A stretch of DNA of 64,000 nucleotides from Barnesiella intestinihominis YIT 11860 (GTDB lineage: Bacteria > Bacteroidota > Bacteroidia > Bacteroidales > Barnesiellaceae), in assembly GCF_000296465.1 (NCBI RefSeq), contig NZ_JH815206.1, positions 453,524-517,523 on the forward strand, read 5' to 3'. Every line of letters starts with the position of its first letter. The stretch's first letter is position 1. This document shows positions 1 through 9,481 of the stretch, piece by piece. Position numbers and translations under genes: made by a program. The notes under the pieces were generated by a model. That model made no database searches. It saw only the letters and a program-made list of their open reading frames with translations, and was not told the DNA's origin.

Positions 1-920
1 CGATTGTGTTGGCTATGGCGACCGTTTTGGCGAAGACCCAGATAAAACGCGGGGTAAATATGAAAGGCGTTTTGTGGGTGGTCGGTTTGGTGACGATATT
101 CAGCGCTTTGCTGTTTACTCAGGGATTGACCAACACGTTGCTATTTATCGGGATAAGTGTCTGCATGATGTTGATCGGGGGTGTCGAATTTTATAAATTG
201 TTCGGTATCTTATTGGTGTATGTGGTCTTGGCTTTGGCTGTCATGCAGGCGAAAGATTTGATAACGGAAGTAAAAGCACAGCCGGAGACGCAGGAGGTAA
301 CGGTACAGGATAGAAACGAGGGAGATAAGGTGATCGTTCGGTCATCGACTTGGAAAAGCCGCCTGAAAGACTTTTTCGACCCTACTCCCGAATATGAAAA
401 AGAGACTACGCACAAGAACTTGCAGGAACATCGGGCAGCTATGGCTATGGCTCACGGTGGAATTACCGGAGTAGGACCCGGTAACAGTAGGGAATCGTCT
501 CGGCTTCCGTTGGCGTTCTCGGACTATATTTATGCGATTATCATAGAAGATTTGGGATTTATCGTCGGTGGCGTAGGCCTTTTGGTGGCTTATTTGATGA
601 TTTTGGCTCGTGCCGGTTTGATAGCCCGCCGGTGTACGAGGGCTTTCCCGGCATTGCTGGTTATGGGAATGGCGGTAATGATCGTGTTGCAGGCTTTATT
701 CAACATGGCTATCGTCGTGGGGGTTTTCCCGGTTTCGGGACAACCGTTACCATTGATTAGTAAGGGGGGAACTTCGATTTGGATGATGAGTTTCGGATTC
801 GGTGTGATGTTGAGCGTGAGCCGTTATGCGGTGAAAGATTCCGGAAAGAAAATAAAAACAGAGAAAGAAAACGATTTACCGGAGGACTTGCAGGCTGCGA
901 ATCCTACCAATTTAGCATAG
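1..920 (+). CDS. ftsW: FtsW, septal peptidoglycan polymerase (5' end outside window)
   Basis: SEDS-family glycosyltransferase that polymerises lipid II at the division septum with a class B PBP partner; inner membrane. The frame is already open at base 3, so the N-terminal part lies upstream and about 305 residues are visible. Several hydrophobic segments are present, then the extracytoplasmic stretch with GGITGVGPGNS, the FSDYIYAIIIEDLGF segment, and the conserved PVSGQPLPLISKGGTS motif near the C-terminus. Known family signature: the last motif separates FtsW/RodA from other membrane proteins. It is followed after 7 bp by murG, as in the dcw cluster. RodA is the alternative, but the neighbours make FtsW much more likely. 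Confidence 0.93.
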   Translation, partial: IVLAMATVLAKTQIKRGVNMKGVLWVVGLVTIFSALLFTQGLTNTLLFIGISVCMMLIGGVEFYKLFGILLVYVVLALAVMQAKDLITEVKAQPETQEVTVQDRNEGDKVIVRSSTWKSRLKDFFDPTPEYEKETTHKNLQEHRAAMAMAHGGITGVGPGNSRESSRLPLAFSDYIYAIIIEDLGFIVGGVGLLVAYLMILARAGLIARRCTRAFPALLVMGMAVMIVLQALFNMAIVVGVFPVSGQPLPLISKGGTSIWMMSFGFGVMLSVSRYAVKDSGKKIKTEKENDLPEDLQAANPTNLA

Positions 921-927
921 AAAGAAT

Positions 928-2040
928 ATGAAGCGAACGATAAGAGTTTTGATTAGCGGCGGAGGTACGGGGGGACATATTTTCCCGGCTATTTCTATCG
1001 CCAATGCGATAAAGGTGAAGTGCCCCGATGCCGAGATATTGTTCGTCGGAGCCGATAACCGCATGGAGATGGAGAAGGTTCCGGCTGCGGGATACCCGAT
1101 TAAAGGTCTTCCCGTAAGCGGCTTTAACCGGAGTAATCCGTTGGCTAACTTCAAAGTGTTGTGGCGGCTGTGGAGAAGTCTGCGTATGGCTCGCCGTATC
1201 GTGCGGGATTTTCGTCCTGATGTGGCGGTAGGTGTGGGCGGATATGCCAGTGGTCCCACTTTGTGGGCCGCTGCGCATCGAGGTGTACCTACTCTCATTC
1301 AAGAACAAAACTCCTATGCGGGGGTCACGAATAAGTTGTTAGCATCGAAAGCACATACCATTTGTGTGGCATACGATGGTATGGAACGCTTTTTCCCTGC
1401 TGAAAAATTGGTGCTGACCGGCAATCCGGTACGGCAGGATTTGTGCAATGAGGCTTTAACTCGTACCGAGGCTGCCGCTTTCTTCGGCTTCGACCCGAAT
1501 AAAAAAATTATTTTGTTGATAGGCGGTAGTTTGGGAGCTTTGACATTGAATACGGCTGTGGCAGAGTCTATTCCAGAGATTGTGAAAAGCGGAGTCCAGT
1601 TGATTTGGCAATGCGGAAAACGGTTCGACGAACGAGCTAAAATGGTATTGGAAGCAGCAGGCAATCCTACTTGTATTAAACAAATGCCGTTTATCGCACG
1701 CATGGATTTGGCCTATAAGGCAGCCGATTTGGTTATTTCGAGAGCGGGAGCCAGTTCCATATCGGAGCTTTGTTTACTTGGGAAGCCTGTGATTTTAGTA
1801 CCGTCGCCTAATGTGGCGGAAGATCATCAGACCAAAAATGCCGAAGCCTTGTCGTCGAAAGGAGCGGCGATTCTCGTGCGGGATACCGAGGCTCGCCAAC
1901 GGTTGATGCCTTGTGCTTTGTCGGTGGTTCACGATGAGGAATCTCTGACTTCGATGAGCCGGGAAATCGCGGCGTTGGCGCAGCGTGATTCGGCAGCCCG
2001 GATAGCCGATATAATTTTTGATATAGTCAATAAAAAATGA
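928..2040 (+). CDS. murG: MurG, lipid II-forming GlcNAc transferase
   Basis: Transfers GlcNAc from UDP-GlcNAc to lipid I to give lipid II on the cytoplasmic face of the membrane. 370 residues, normal length. The N-terminal glycine-rich loop SGGGTGGHIFPA (residues 10-21) binds the lipid-linked acceptor. The C-terminal GT-B domain shows ISRAGASSISEL and the DHQTKNAE segment that contacts UDP-GlcNAc. The stop codon overlaps the murC start by four bases (ATGA), which indicates translational coupling inside the dcw operon. Confidence 0.97.
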   Translation: MKRTIRVLISGGGTGGHIFPAISIANAIKVKCPDAEILFVGADNRMEMEKVPAAGYPIKGLPVSGFNRSNPLANFKVLWRLWRSLRMARRIVRDFRPDVAVGVGGYASGPTLWAAAHRGVPTLIQEQNSYAGVTNKLLASKAHTICVAYDGMERFFPAEKLVLTGNPVRQDLCNEALTRTEAAAFFGFDPNKKIILLIGGSLGALTLNTAVAESIPEIVKSGVQLIWQCGKRFDERAKMVLEAAGNPTCIKQMPFIARMDLAYKAADLVISRAGASSISELCLLGKPVILVPSPNVAEDHQTKNAEALSSKGAAILVRDTEARQRLMPCALSVVHDEESLTSMSREIAALAQRDSAARIADIIFDIVNKK

Positions 2041-3407
2041 AACAGTATACATCTCTTTATTTCGTAGGAGCCGGAGGTATCGGCATGAGTGCATTGGTCC
2101 GGTATTTTTTGGCGAAGGGATATAAAGTCGCGGGTTATGATCGCACGCAGTCACCTCTGACTACCGAACTTAAAACCGAGGGGCTGGAAATCGTTTATGA
2201 AGAGTCGGTAGAGTCGATACCCGATTATTGCCGGAATCCCGAGACGACTTTGGTCGTTTATACTCCGGCGATTCCCGCAAGTCATGCCGGATTGGTTTAT
2301 TTCAGGGAGCATGGTTTCCGAGTGGTAAAGCGTGCCGAGTTGTTGGGGCTGATTACGCAATCGAGCAAAGGCCTGTGCTTTGCCGGCACTCATGGCAAGA
2401 CCACGACATCGAGCATGGCTGCTCATATCTTTCATGAATCTCCGATAGGTTGCAATGCGTTCTTGGGTGGTATTCTTCGTAATTATAACAGTAACCTTAT
2501 CCTGTCGGAACAGTCGCCGTTTACGGTAATCGAGGCCGATGAATATGACCGTTCGTTCCATTGGCTGCATCCCTATATGGCTGTCGTTACGGCAACCGAT
2601 CCCGATCATTTGGATATCTACGGAACCGAGGAGGCTTATTTGGAGAGTTTCGCTCATTTCACTTCGTTGATACAGCCGGGTGGCTGTTTGATTATGAAGA
2701 AAGGTATCAAGCTGGTTCCCAGCGTAAAGGAGAATGTAAAAATATATACTTATTCGGCTCGTGACGGGGGGGATTTTCATGCCGGTAACATACGTATAGG
2801 CGACGGAACCATCGTGTTTGATTTTGTGATGCCGGAAGGGAGTGTCGCAGATATAGAGCTGGGTGTTCCTGTGGAGATAAATATCGAAAACGCAGTGGCT
2901 GCTATGGCGATAGCGTGGTTGAATGGGGTGTCTGGCAACGATATGCGGAGAGCTATGGCCTCGTTCAAGGGTGCAAAACGCCGGTTCGAGTTTTGGGTGA
3001 GACGTCCCGACAGGGTAATGATAGACGACTATGCACATCACCCCGATGAATTGAAAGCCAGTATCCGTTCTGTGAAGGCTCTTTATCCCGGCCGTCGGTT
3101 GTCGGTGATTTTTCAGCCTCATCTGTACTCCCGTACTCGCGATTTCGCTCCACAGTTTGCCGAGGCGCTGTCCCTTGCCGACGAGGTTTTTCTGTTAGAC
3201 ATTTATCCGGCGAGAGAGTTACCGATACCAGGCGTAACTTCGAAACTTATTTTTGACAAGATAACATGCAGAAATAAAGAACTTTGTTTGCGTGAAAAGT
3301 TGTTAGAACGGATAAAAGAGTGTAACTTTGACATTTTATTGACGATGGGGGCCGGCGATATAGACCGTTTGCTTCCTGAAATAGCGGCAATCGTAGAGTC
3401 GAAATGA
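2037..3407 (+). CDS. murC: MurC, UDP-N-acetylmuramate--L-alanine ligase
   Basis: ATP-dependent cytoplasmic ligase adding L-Ala to UDP-MurNAc. 456 residues, typical. Visible in order are the Rossmann loop GAGGIGMSAL (11-20), the Mur ligase P-loop GTHGKTTTS (117-125), the metal/substrate segment DEYDRSF, and DYAHHPDE in the C-terminal third. It overlaps murG upstream and ftsQ downstream by ATGA, so the three are read as one coupled unit. Confidence 0.97.
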   Translation: MKQYTSLYFVGAGGIGMSALVRYFLAKGYKVAGYDRTQSPLTTELKTEGLEIVYEESVESIPDYCRNPETTLVVYTPAIPASHAGLVYFREHGFRVVKRAELLGLITQSSKGLCFAGTHGKTTTSSMAAHIFHESPIGCNAFLGGILRNYNSNLILSEQSPFTVIEADEYDRSFHWLHPYMAVVTATDPDHLDIYGTEEAYLESFAHFTSLIQPGGCLIMKKGIKLVPSVKENVKIYTYSARDGGDFHAGNIRIGDGTIVFDFVMPEGSVADIELGVPVEINIENAVAAMAIAWLNGVSGNDMRRAMASFKGAKRRFEFWVRRPDRVMIDDYAHHPDELKASIRSVKALYPGRRLSVIFQPHLYSRTRDFAPQFAEALSLADEVFLLDIYPARELPIPGVTSKLIFDKITCRNKELCLREKLLERIKECNFDILLTMGAGDIDRLLPEIAAIVESK

Positions 3408-4138
3408 AAGTACTGTTGAGATTTTTGTTGATGGTAGTGTTGGTATCCTATCTGTTTGTCTCGTTCTTTTTTTTACGCTCCTATGCAGCGGAGGATAAAT
3501 GCAGGGACTTACAAGTGGAGATAACCGACAGTGCTGTATTGCATTATATCTCACCGGCCGATGTATATAACTATATCGAGGATTTCGAGATGGATCCTTG
3601 CGGGAAGCCTTTGGGAGGAATCGATACTGAAAAGATGGAGCGTACACTTATGTCGAACGGGGTGTTGGGCTCGGTCGAATGTTATAAGAAAGTAGGCGGA
3701 ACCGTGTGTGTGGAAGTGACACAGCGTATTCCGGTCATGCGGGTGATGGCTGACGACGGAAATTACTACGTCGATGCAGAGGGGCAGCGCATGGCTGTCA
3801 GAACTCAATATCAAGCGCATCTACCTCTGGTGACGGGACGAGTGGACAGCGTGTTGACCTATCGGGATATGTTGCCGTTGGCTCGGTATATTTATAATCA
3901 TCGGTTTTGGAATGCTCAAATTGAACAAATTTATGTCAATGAGCGTCATGAAGTAGAGTTGGTTCCCAGAGTGGGAGACCAAACCATTTTGTTAGGCTCG
4001 GTGCAGGATTTTGAAACGAAATTGGATAACTTGATGCTGGTTTATAAAAAGGTATTCAGTAAAGCCGGTTGGGCGATGTACGATACGGTTTCGTTGAAAT
4101 TTAAGAATCAAGTCGTTTGTACCCGAAAGAAAAAATGA
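3404..4138 (+). CDS. ftsQ: FtsQ, divisome membrane protein
   Basis: Bitopic membrane protein linking early and late divisome parts. There is one N-terminal transmembrane helix (about residues 5-27), then a periplasmic POTRA-like domain (about 35-105) and a beta-rich FtsQ domain. Sequence conservation of FtsQ is low, so the call rests on topology, 244-residue length and position between murC (4-bp overlap) and ftsA (19-bp gap). Confidence 0.9.
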   Translation: MKVLLRFLLMVVLVSYLFVSFFFLRSYAAEDKCRDLQVEITDSAVLHYISPADVYNYIEDFEMDPCGKPLGGIDTEKMERTLMSNGVLGSVECYKKVGGTVCVEVTQRIPVMRVMADDGNYYVDAEGQRMAVRTQYQAHLPLVTGRVDSVLTYRDMLPLARYIYNHRFWNAQIEQIYVNERHEVELVPRVGDQTILLGSVQDFETKLDNLMLVYKKVFSKAGWAMYDTVSLKFKNQVVCTRKKK

Positions 4139-4157
4139 AATAAAAGTAACAATATAT

Positions 4158-5570
4158 ATGGATACGGAAAGATACATAGTAGCTGTCGAGATAGGAAGCT
4201 CGAAGATTACAGGCGCGATAGGAACTCGTTCTCTGAAAGGGGTCGTTACTGTGCTGGGAGTAGATACCGAACCATTGACCGGGAGTGTGAAGCGGGGTTT
4301 CGTCGTTAATCCCGATGAAGTTTCATCGAAAGTGAAACGTTTGATACGGAAATTGAATAATCGTATAGGCGCTTCGAAAAAAATCAAACAGGTGTATGTG
4401 GGAATCGGGGGACAATCTTTACATGCGGAAGACCACATGATAAGCCGAGATTATCCCGAAGGAACTCCCATTACGGAGGACATTATCAAACGCTTGCAGG
4501 AGGAAGCCCGGGAAATGCCTATTGCCGGAGCCGATATATTGGAGGTCGTTCGTACCGGAGTACTTGTCGATGATAAACCTAAATCGGGCAGAGAAGAAAT
4601 CGAGGGCTCGAATCTGAAAATGAGTTTGAAGTTGATCGTGGCTCGTGACGATTTGAAAAAAAGTGTGTTCCGTTGTTTCTCCGGCGAGCCTTCGGTAGTG
4701 CGTTATATTCCTACTACGTTGTCTACTGCTTATGTGGCGTTGAGTAACGAAGACCGCCAAGCCGGAGTCATGTTGGTCGATTTCGGTGCGGAAACGACGA
4801 CAGTTTCGATTTATAAGGACGGGCTTTTGCGCTATCTTTCTACGATACCGTTAGGAGGGTATAACATTACCTGCGATATTATGACATTGAAAGTTACCGA
4901 ACCGGAGGCCGAGTCGTTTAAAGTGCGGTTGGGCTCTGCTAAGGTAATGGGCGAAGAATCGAACATTACGCTTCGGGGAGAGAGTTCGTCTGAAATAAAA
5001 AGTTTGGATTTGTCGAAGGTAGTCAAAGCTCGTATCGAGGAAATCGTGGCCAATGTCAATGCTCACTTCGAGTATGCGAAATGTGACCGTAAAAGTTTAG
5101 GAGCCGGTATGGTGATTGTAGGAGGCGCATCCAAACTGTCCAATCTGGCGGAACTTATCGCAGAGAAGTGCGATATTCGTGTGAGGAAAGGAGCTCTTCG
5201 TCAGGATATGTTGTTAGATGTAGCTTCCCAATCGAAGAGTGCCGACTATTTGCAGATTCTGGGGTTGCTTTATTGCGGAAAAGAGAATTGCGTCGAAGTC
5301 TTACCTAAGGTTGTCGATGAGCCGGAAGACGAGCCGCATGAAGAAGTAAAGCCGTTGAGCCCAAAGGAGAAAAGGGCGCAAGAGAAGGCACAGGAGAAAG
5401 CAGAACAAGAGCGTCGGAAACGGGAAGCCGCAGATGCAAAGCGAGAAGAAAAGGAACGTAAGAAGCGAGAAAAAGAGGAGAAAGTGAAGGGGCCGGGGCT
5501 CTTCGGAAAATTGAAAGAGATGGTGAAGAAGGCCGAAAACCTGCTCGATGATGAAAACGATAATTTTTAA
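4158..5570 (+). CDS. ftsA: FtsA, actin-like anchor for FtsZ
   Basis: Actin-fold ATPase that tethers FtsZ to the inner membrane. Visible are the phosphate loop near VEIGSSKITGAIG, the SHS2/1C insertion, the second phosphate loop LVDFGAETTTVSIY and the adenosine loop VIVGGASKLSNL. At 470 residues it is longer than the E. coli protein (about 420). The extra length is a highly charged Lys/Glu/Arg tract (about residues 390-445) followed by a short amphipathic stretch GLFGKLKEMVKKAENLL, the likely membrane-targeting sequence. ftsZ begins directly after the stop codon. Confidence 0.97.
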   Translation: MDTERYIVAVEIGSSKITGAIGTRSLKGVVTVLGVDTEPLTGSVKRGFVVNPDEVSSKVKRLIRKLNNRIGASKKIKQVYVGIGGQSLHAEDHMISRDYPEGTPITEDIIKRLQEEAREMPIAGADILEVVRTGVLVDDKPKSGREEIEGSNLKMSLKLIVARDDLKKSVFRCFSGEPSVVRYIPTTLSTAYVALSNEDRQAGVMLVDFGAETTTVSIYKDGLLRYLSTIPLGGYNITCDIMTLKVTEPEAESFKVRLGSAKVMGEESNITLRGESSSEIKSLDLSKVVKARIEEIVANVNAHFEYAKCDRKSLGAGMVIVGGASKLSNLAELIAEKCDIRVRKGALRQDMLLDVASQSKSADYLQILGLLYCGKENCVEVLPKVVDEPEDEPHEEVKPLSPKEKRAQEKAQEKAEQERRKREAADAKREEKERKKREKEEKVKGPGLFGKLKEMVKKAENLLDDENDNF

Positions 5571-6809
5571 ATGGAGAACATCATGAACGAATTAGATATA
5601 AATAATCCTCAGTTACCCGATTTTATTGTTCCCGGAGCTGATGAAAAAAAACAGGACGAACCGGCAAAGATTAAAGTGATAGGTGTCGGCGGAGGCGGAG
5701 GAAATGCCGTGAACCATATGTACCATCAAGGCATAGGTGGTGTCAGTTTTGTTCTTTGTAATACCGATGCGCAAGCGTTGCGAAATTCGCCTGTTCCTGT
5801 AAAAGTTCAGTTGGGGGCTAAGGGTGAGGGAGCCGGAAACATTCCGGAGGTCGCTAAGAAATTGGCCGAAGAGAGTGCCGCCGAAGTCGAAGCCCTGTTC
5901 GACGATAATACACGCATGGCCTTTATTACGGCCGGAATGGGCGGAGGAACCGGAACGGGAGCCGCTCCCGTGGTTGCCCGTATTGCTAAGGAGAAGGGTG
6001 TGCTTACAGTGGGCATCGTGACAATCCCGTTTCTCTTTGAAGGAGAACCGAAAATATTACAGGCTTTCGCTGGTGTGGAGGAAATGCGGAAGCATGTCGA
6101 TGCTTTGTTGGTGATCAATAACGAGCGATTGTGTAAGATATATCCCGATCTTTCTTGGACGACCGCTTTCGCCAAAGCGGACGATTCGTTGTCGAATGCA
6201 GCCCGGAGTATAGCCGAGCTGGTGTCGAAAGATGGAAAAATCAACCTTGATTTCGCCGATGTACGCACGACGCTGAAAGACGGAGGAGCTGCTGTAATCA
6301 GTACCGGATCTGGCGAGGGTGAGCATCGCATGAGCCGTGCGATCCAAAATGCACTGACTTCTCCTCTTTTGAAAGAGAGCGATATTTATGGAGCGGAACG
6401 AGTACTGTTCAATCTCTATTTTTCACCCGAAGAGGGGGAGGAGCTTCGTATGCAGGAGTCCAAAGAGTTGAGCGAGTTTATGTTGCGTTTCAAGAAGAAA
6501 GTAAATGTTATTTGGGGATATACTCACGATTCTTCTTTGGGTAAGGCCGTGAAAATTACCATTTTGGCTACGGGATTCGAGGTATCTGACTTGACGTTCA
6601 AAGGAGAATATGGCGGTGATGCCGACGAGCATATCGCTCAATCGCAATATATTGTTTTGAAACCCGATCAACTCGATGATAACGATTTGTTAGAAAAGTT
6701 GGATAAGACACCCGCTTATGACCGTCCGAAAGATTTTCGCGATAATTTCGACGGTTCGGAGAAAAAAGAGGAGAGTAACGGTCGTGGCCGTCGTACCATA
6801 AGGTTTTAA
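5571..6809 (+). CDS. ftsZ: FtsZ, tubulin-like cell division GTPase
   Basis: GTP-dependent polymer that forms the Z-ring. 412 residues. The tubulin signature GGGTGTGAAP is at 124-133, with the nucleotide loop GVGGGGGNAVN near 38-48 and the T7 loop NLDFADVRTTLKDGG further on. The first ATG (5571) abuts the ftsA stop. An in-frame ATG at 5583 has GGAG six bases upstream and could be the true start. The C-terminus ends GRGRRTIRF; a canonical partner-binding peptide of the IPAFLR type is not obvious, the nearest being TPAYDRPKDF. Confidence 0.98.
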   Translation: MENIMNELDINNPQLPDFIVPGADEKKQDEPAKIKVIGVGGGGGNAVNHMYHQGIGGVSFVLCNTDAQALRNSPVPVKVQLGAKGEGAGNIPEVAKKLAEESAAEVEALFDDNTRMAFITAGMGGGTGTGAAPVVARIAKEKGVLTVGIVTIPFLFEGEPKILQAFAGVEEMRKHVDALLVINNERLCKIYPDLSWTTAFAKADDSLSNAARSIAELVSKDGKINLDFADVRTTLKDGGAAVISTGSGEGEHRMSRAIQNALTSPLLKESDIYGAERVLFNLYFSPEEGEELRMQESKELSEFMLRFKKKVNVIWGYTHDSSLGKAVKITILATGFEVSDLTFKGEYGGDADEHIAQSQYIVLKPDQLDDNDLLEKLDKTPAYDRPKDFRDNFDGSEKKEESNGRGRRTIRF

Positions 6810-6837
6810 TCGAAAACTATAAAATAGATATAGGATT

Positions 6838-7287
6838 ATGAATTTATTCGATCAGGTCAGCAACGACATTAAAAGTGCCATGCTGGCAAAAGACAAAGTA
6901 AGATTGGAAGCCCTGCGGGGAATTAAGAAAGAGTTTTTAGAGGCAAAAACAGCCAAAGGCGCCGACGGAGAATTGACGGACGACATGGCGATGAAGATAT
7001 TGGCAAAGATGGTGAAGCAGAGGAAGGAAAGCGCTCAGATTTATACCGAGCAGAATCGTCCCGATTTGGCCGAACCGGAATTGGCCGAAGCTGCTGTCAT
7101 AGAAACCTATTTGCCGAAGCAGATGAACGAGGAAGAGTTGACCGAAGCGTTGAAAGCGATTATCGCTCAGGTAGGAGCTACTACTCCGCAAGAGATGGGA
7201 AAGGTGATGGGAGTAGCCACCAAACAGTTGGCAGGACGTGCCGATGGCCGCGCTATTTCTGCGAAAGTAAAAGAACTGTTGGCTTAA
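6838..7287 (+). CDS. GatB/YqeY domain protein
   Basis: Stand-alone YqeY-like protein of 149 residues, homologous to the C-terminal helical tail domain of GatB that contacts tRNA in the Glu/Asp-tRNA amidotransferase. The sequence is almost wholly helical and begins LFDQVSNDIKSAMLAKDKVR. The proline-containing ETYLPKQMNEEEL and the terminal GRADGRAISAKVKELL are typical. No catalytic motif is expected and the physiological role is not established. It lies 28 bp after ftsZ and 26 bp before serS, so it is probably in the same transcription unit. Confidence 0.9.
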   Translation: MNLFDQVSNDIKSAMLAKDKVRLEALRGIKKEFLEAKTAKGADGELTDDMAMKILAKMVKQRKESAQIYTEQNRPDLAEPELAEAAVIETYLPKQMNEEELTEALKAIIAQVGATTPQEMGKVMGVATKQLAGRADGRAISAKVKELLA

Positions 7288-7313
7288 TACAGAATAAATA
7301 TTTGAATTGAACT

Positions 7314-8585
7314 ATGCTTACACTAAGTGTTATTAAGGAGAATCCCGAAGAGGTGATTCGTCGTTTGGCAATTAAACATTTCGATGGCAAAGAAGCTATA
7401 AACCGGGTTCTTGAATTGGATAAAATACGTCGGGCATCTCAGGCCGAGTTGGACGGGAAGTTGGCCGAATTGAAAGTTTTGGCGGCTCAGACCGGACAAC
7501 TTATGAAAGCCGGTAAAAAAGAGGAAGCCGAAGCTGTGAAAATGAAGACAGCAACCATTAAAGAGTCTACCAAAGAGTTGGAAGAGTCGATGGTGTCGGC
7601 AGAAAAGGAGATTACCGATATTTTATTGACTGTTCCCAATTTGCCGTATGCCGGAGTACCCGAAGGTCGTACTGCCGAAGACAATATTGTGGAAAAGACT
7701 GGCGGAGTGATTCCCGAACTTCCCGCCGATGCGCTTCCGCACTGGGATTTGGCCAAGAAATACGATTTAATCGATTTCGAGTTGGGTGTGAAGATTACCG
7801 GTGCAGGATTCCCTGTGTATAAAGGCAAAGGCGCTCGGTTGCAACGGGCTTTGATTTCGTTCTTTTTGGATGCCGCTCGCGAGGCCGGTTACCTCGAAAT
7901 ACAACCTCCTTATGTCGTGAATGCCGCTTCCGGTTACGGCACAGGGCAATTACCCGACAAAGAGGGTCAAATGTATCATTGCAACGAAGACGATTTGTAT
8001 CTTATTCCCACAGCCGAAGTTCCGGTGACGAACCTCTACCGTGACGTGATTTTCAATGAATCGGATCTACCGATTAAGAATACGGCTTATTCGGCTTGCT
8101 TCCGTCGTGAAGCTGGTTCGTACGGGAAAGACGTGAGGGGATTGAATCGTCTGCATCAGTTCGATAAAGTGGAGATCGTGCAGATACAACACCCCGACCA
8201 TTCGTATGAAGCTTTGGAAGAGATGAAAGCTCATGTACAGAGTCTGGTGGAACGTCTCGAATTACCGTGGCATATTTTGCGTTTGTGTGGCGGCGATATG
8301 AGTTTTACCTCGGCCATAACATTCGATTTCGAAGTATATTCTGCCGCACAGAAACGTTGGTTGGAAGTCAGCTCGGTATCCAATTTCGAAAGCTATCAGG
8401 CCAATCGGTTGAAATGCCGTTATCGTGGAGCCGATAAGAAAACGCATTTGTGCCATACGTTGAACGGTAGCGCTTTGGCATTGCCCCGTATCATGGCAGC
8501 CTTGTTGGAGAATAACCAGACCCCCGAAGGTATAAAGATACCCAAAGTGTTGGTTCCTTATTGCGGGTTCGATATTATCGATTAA
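7314..8585 (+). CDS. serS: Seryl-tRNA synthetase
   Basis: Charges tRNA-Ser (and tRNA-Sec where present) in the cytoplasm. 423 residues. The N-terminal two-helix coiled-coil arm (about 25-105) grips the tRNA variable arm. The class II catalytic core follows with the motif 2 stretch FRREAGSYGKDVRGLNR and motif 3 GSALALPRIMAALLE. It is the last gene of the rightward dcw-serS run and is followed by a strong hairpin. Confidence 0.97.
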   Translation: MLTLSVIKENPEEVIRRLAIKHFDGKEAINRVLELDKIRRASQAELDGKLAELKVLAAQTGQLMKAGKKEEAEAVKMKTATIKESTKELEESMVSAEKEITDILLTVPNLPYAGVPEGRTAEDNIVEKTGGVIPELPADALPHWDLAKKYDLIDFELGVKITGAGFPVYKGKGARLQRALISFFLDAAREAGYLEIQPPYVVNAASGYGTGQLPDKEGQMYHCNEDDLYLIPTAEVPVTNLYRDVIFNESDLPIKNTAYSACFRREAGSYGKDVRGLNRLHQFDKVEIVQIQHPDHSYEALEEMKAHVQSLVERLELPWHILRLCGGDMSFTSAITFDFEVYSAAQKRWLEVSSVSNFESYQANRLKCRYRGADKKTHLCHTLNGSALALPRIMAALLENNQTPEGIKIPKVLVPYCGFDIID

Positions 8586-8606
8586 GGATTGAATTAAATC
8601 GTATAT

Positions 8607-8646
8607 AAAACGGGGCAGTATGATTTTTTTCATACCGCCCCGTTTT
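8607..8646. terminator. Bidirectional terminator between serS and RNase H gene
   Basis: A 16-bp stem (AAAACGGGGCAGTATG with its complement, one mismatch) encloses an ATTTTTTT loop. The arms end in A/T runs on both strands. It lies between convergent genes and suits both. Confidence 0.85.
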
Positions 8647-8700
8647 ATTGAATCCGGAAAATAACAGGGTTCTTTTGTTTGTATCTTGTAACCGTTCCTT

Positions 8701-9342
8701 TTACTTTCTGCCGAAATCGGCGGGGATTTCACCCCACTTCTCGGTATCCCATTTGATGATGGCATTGGCATAGACGTGAGTATGCAGCCAGCGTTCTGCC
8801 CGTGCGATAAGGTCGAATATGGGAGCATTGGCTGCGTTGGGGGCTAGTTTGGTCTTGCATTTTTTTTGTTTAATCCATAGTATGGCATTACGGCTGTCGG
8901 AATAGATGGGTATATTGGAGTCTCGCTGTTGCAAGTAGGCCAACCCATGAACGAGGGCGAGGAACTCTCCTATGTTGTTTGTACCTTGCTCCAAAGGGCC
9001 TACATGAAACAGCTCGATTCCCGATTTCGTGTCTACTCCCCGGTATTCCATTTTTCCGGGGTTTCCGCTACAAGCCGCATCGACCGATAGACTGTCGGCG
9101 ATAACCGAAGGAGGTAAGATGGGAGCAGACAGTTTGTCACGGGAGTGTTCGCCTATTTTACGCATGACATCGAAATAATCGTCGGGGGCATTACGGAAGG
9201 CTTCGGTAGCGGCTTCCAGACTGTCGAAACTTTTGTATTTCGCTCCTTTGAAATTGTCGACTTGTTCTTTGCATTCCTCCCAAGAATCGAAAATTCCACG
9301 GGCACGCCCTTCCCATACGACATAATATTTGTATTTGGCCAT
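8701..9342 (-). CDS. Ribonuclease H with N-terminal hybrid-binding domain
   Basis: Cleaves RNA in RNA:DNA hybrids. The N-terminal domain (residues 1-47, KYYVVWEGRARGIFDSWEEC) is the caulimovirus-like hybrid-binding module also seen in eukaryotic RNase H1. The RNase H fold follows, with candidate catalytic residues Asp88 (SVDAACSGNPG), Glu126 (NNIGEFLAL), Asp149 (YSDSRNA) and Asp209 in the terminal ADFGRK. All four are retained, so activity is expected. It is a single-gene unit convergent with serS. Confidence 0.92.
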   Translation of the reverse strand: MAKYKYYVVWEGRARGIFDSWEECKEQVDNFKGAKYKSFDSLEAATEAFRNAPDDYFDVMRKIGEHSRDKLSAPILPPSVIADSLSVDAACSGNPGKMEYRGVDTKSGIELFHVGPLEQGTNNIGEFLALVHGLAYLQQRDSNIPIYSDSRNAILWIKQKKCKTKLAPNAANAPIFDLIARAERWLHTHVYANAIIKWDTEKWGEIPADFGRK

Positions 9343-9371
9343 GATTCGGTTATCGTTATAAATGACGGGTA

Positions 9372-9379
9372 CAAAAATA
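9372..9379 (-). promoter_or_regulatory. Putative -7 box of RNase H gene
   Basis: TATTTTTG on the minus strand fits TAnnTTTG and would start transcription about 23 bases before the ATG. No good TTTG -33 element is seen. Confidence 0.4.
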
Positions 9380-9481
9380 TAAAAATTGTCGTATCTTTAC
9401 GCACGTTAGCGGAGATAAGCCGGTGCGATGTTTCTTTTATATTGCCGATGAGCCGATTCTCCGTGGCATAATCGAATAGCG

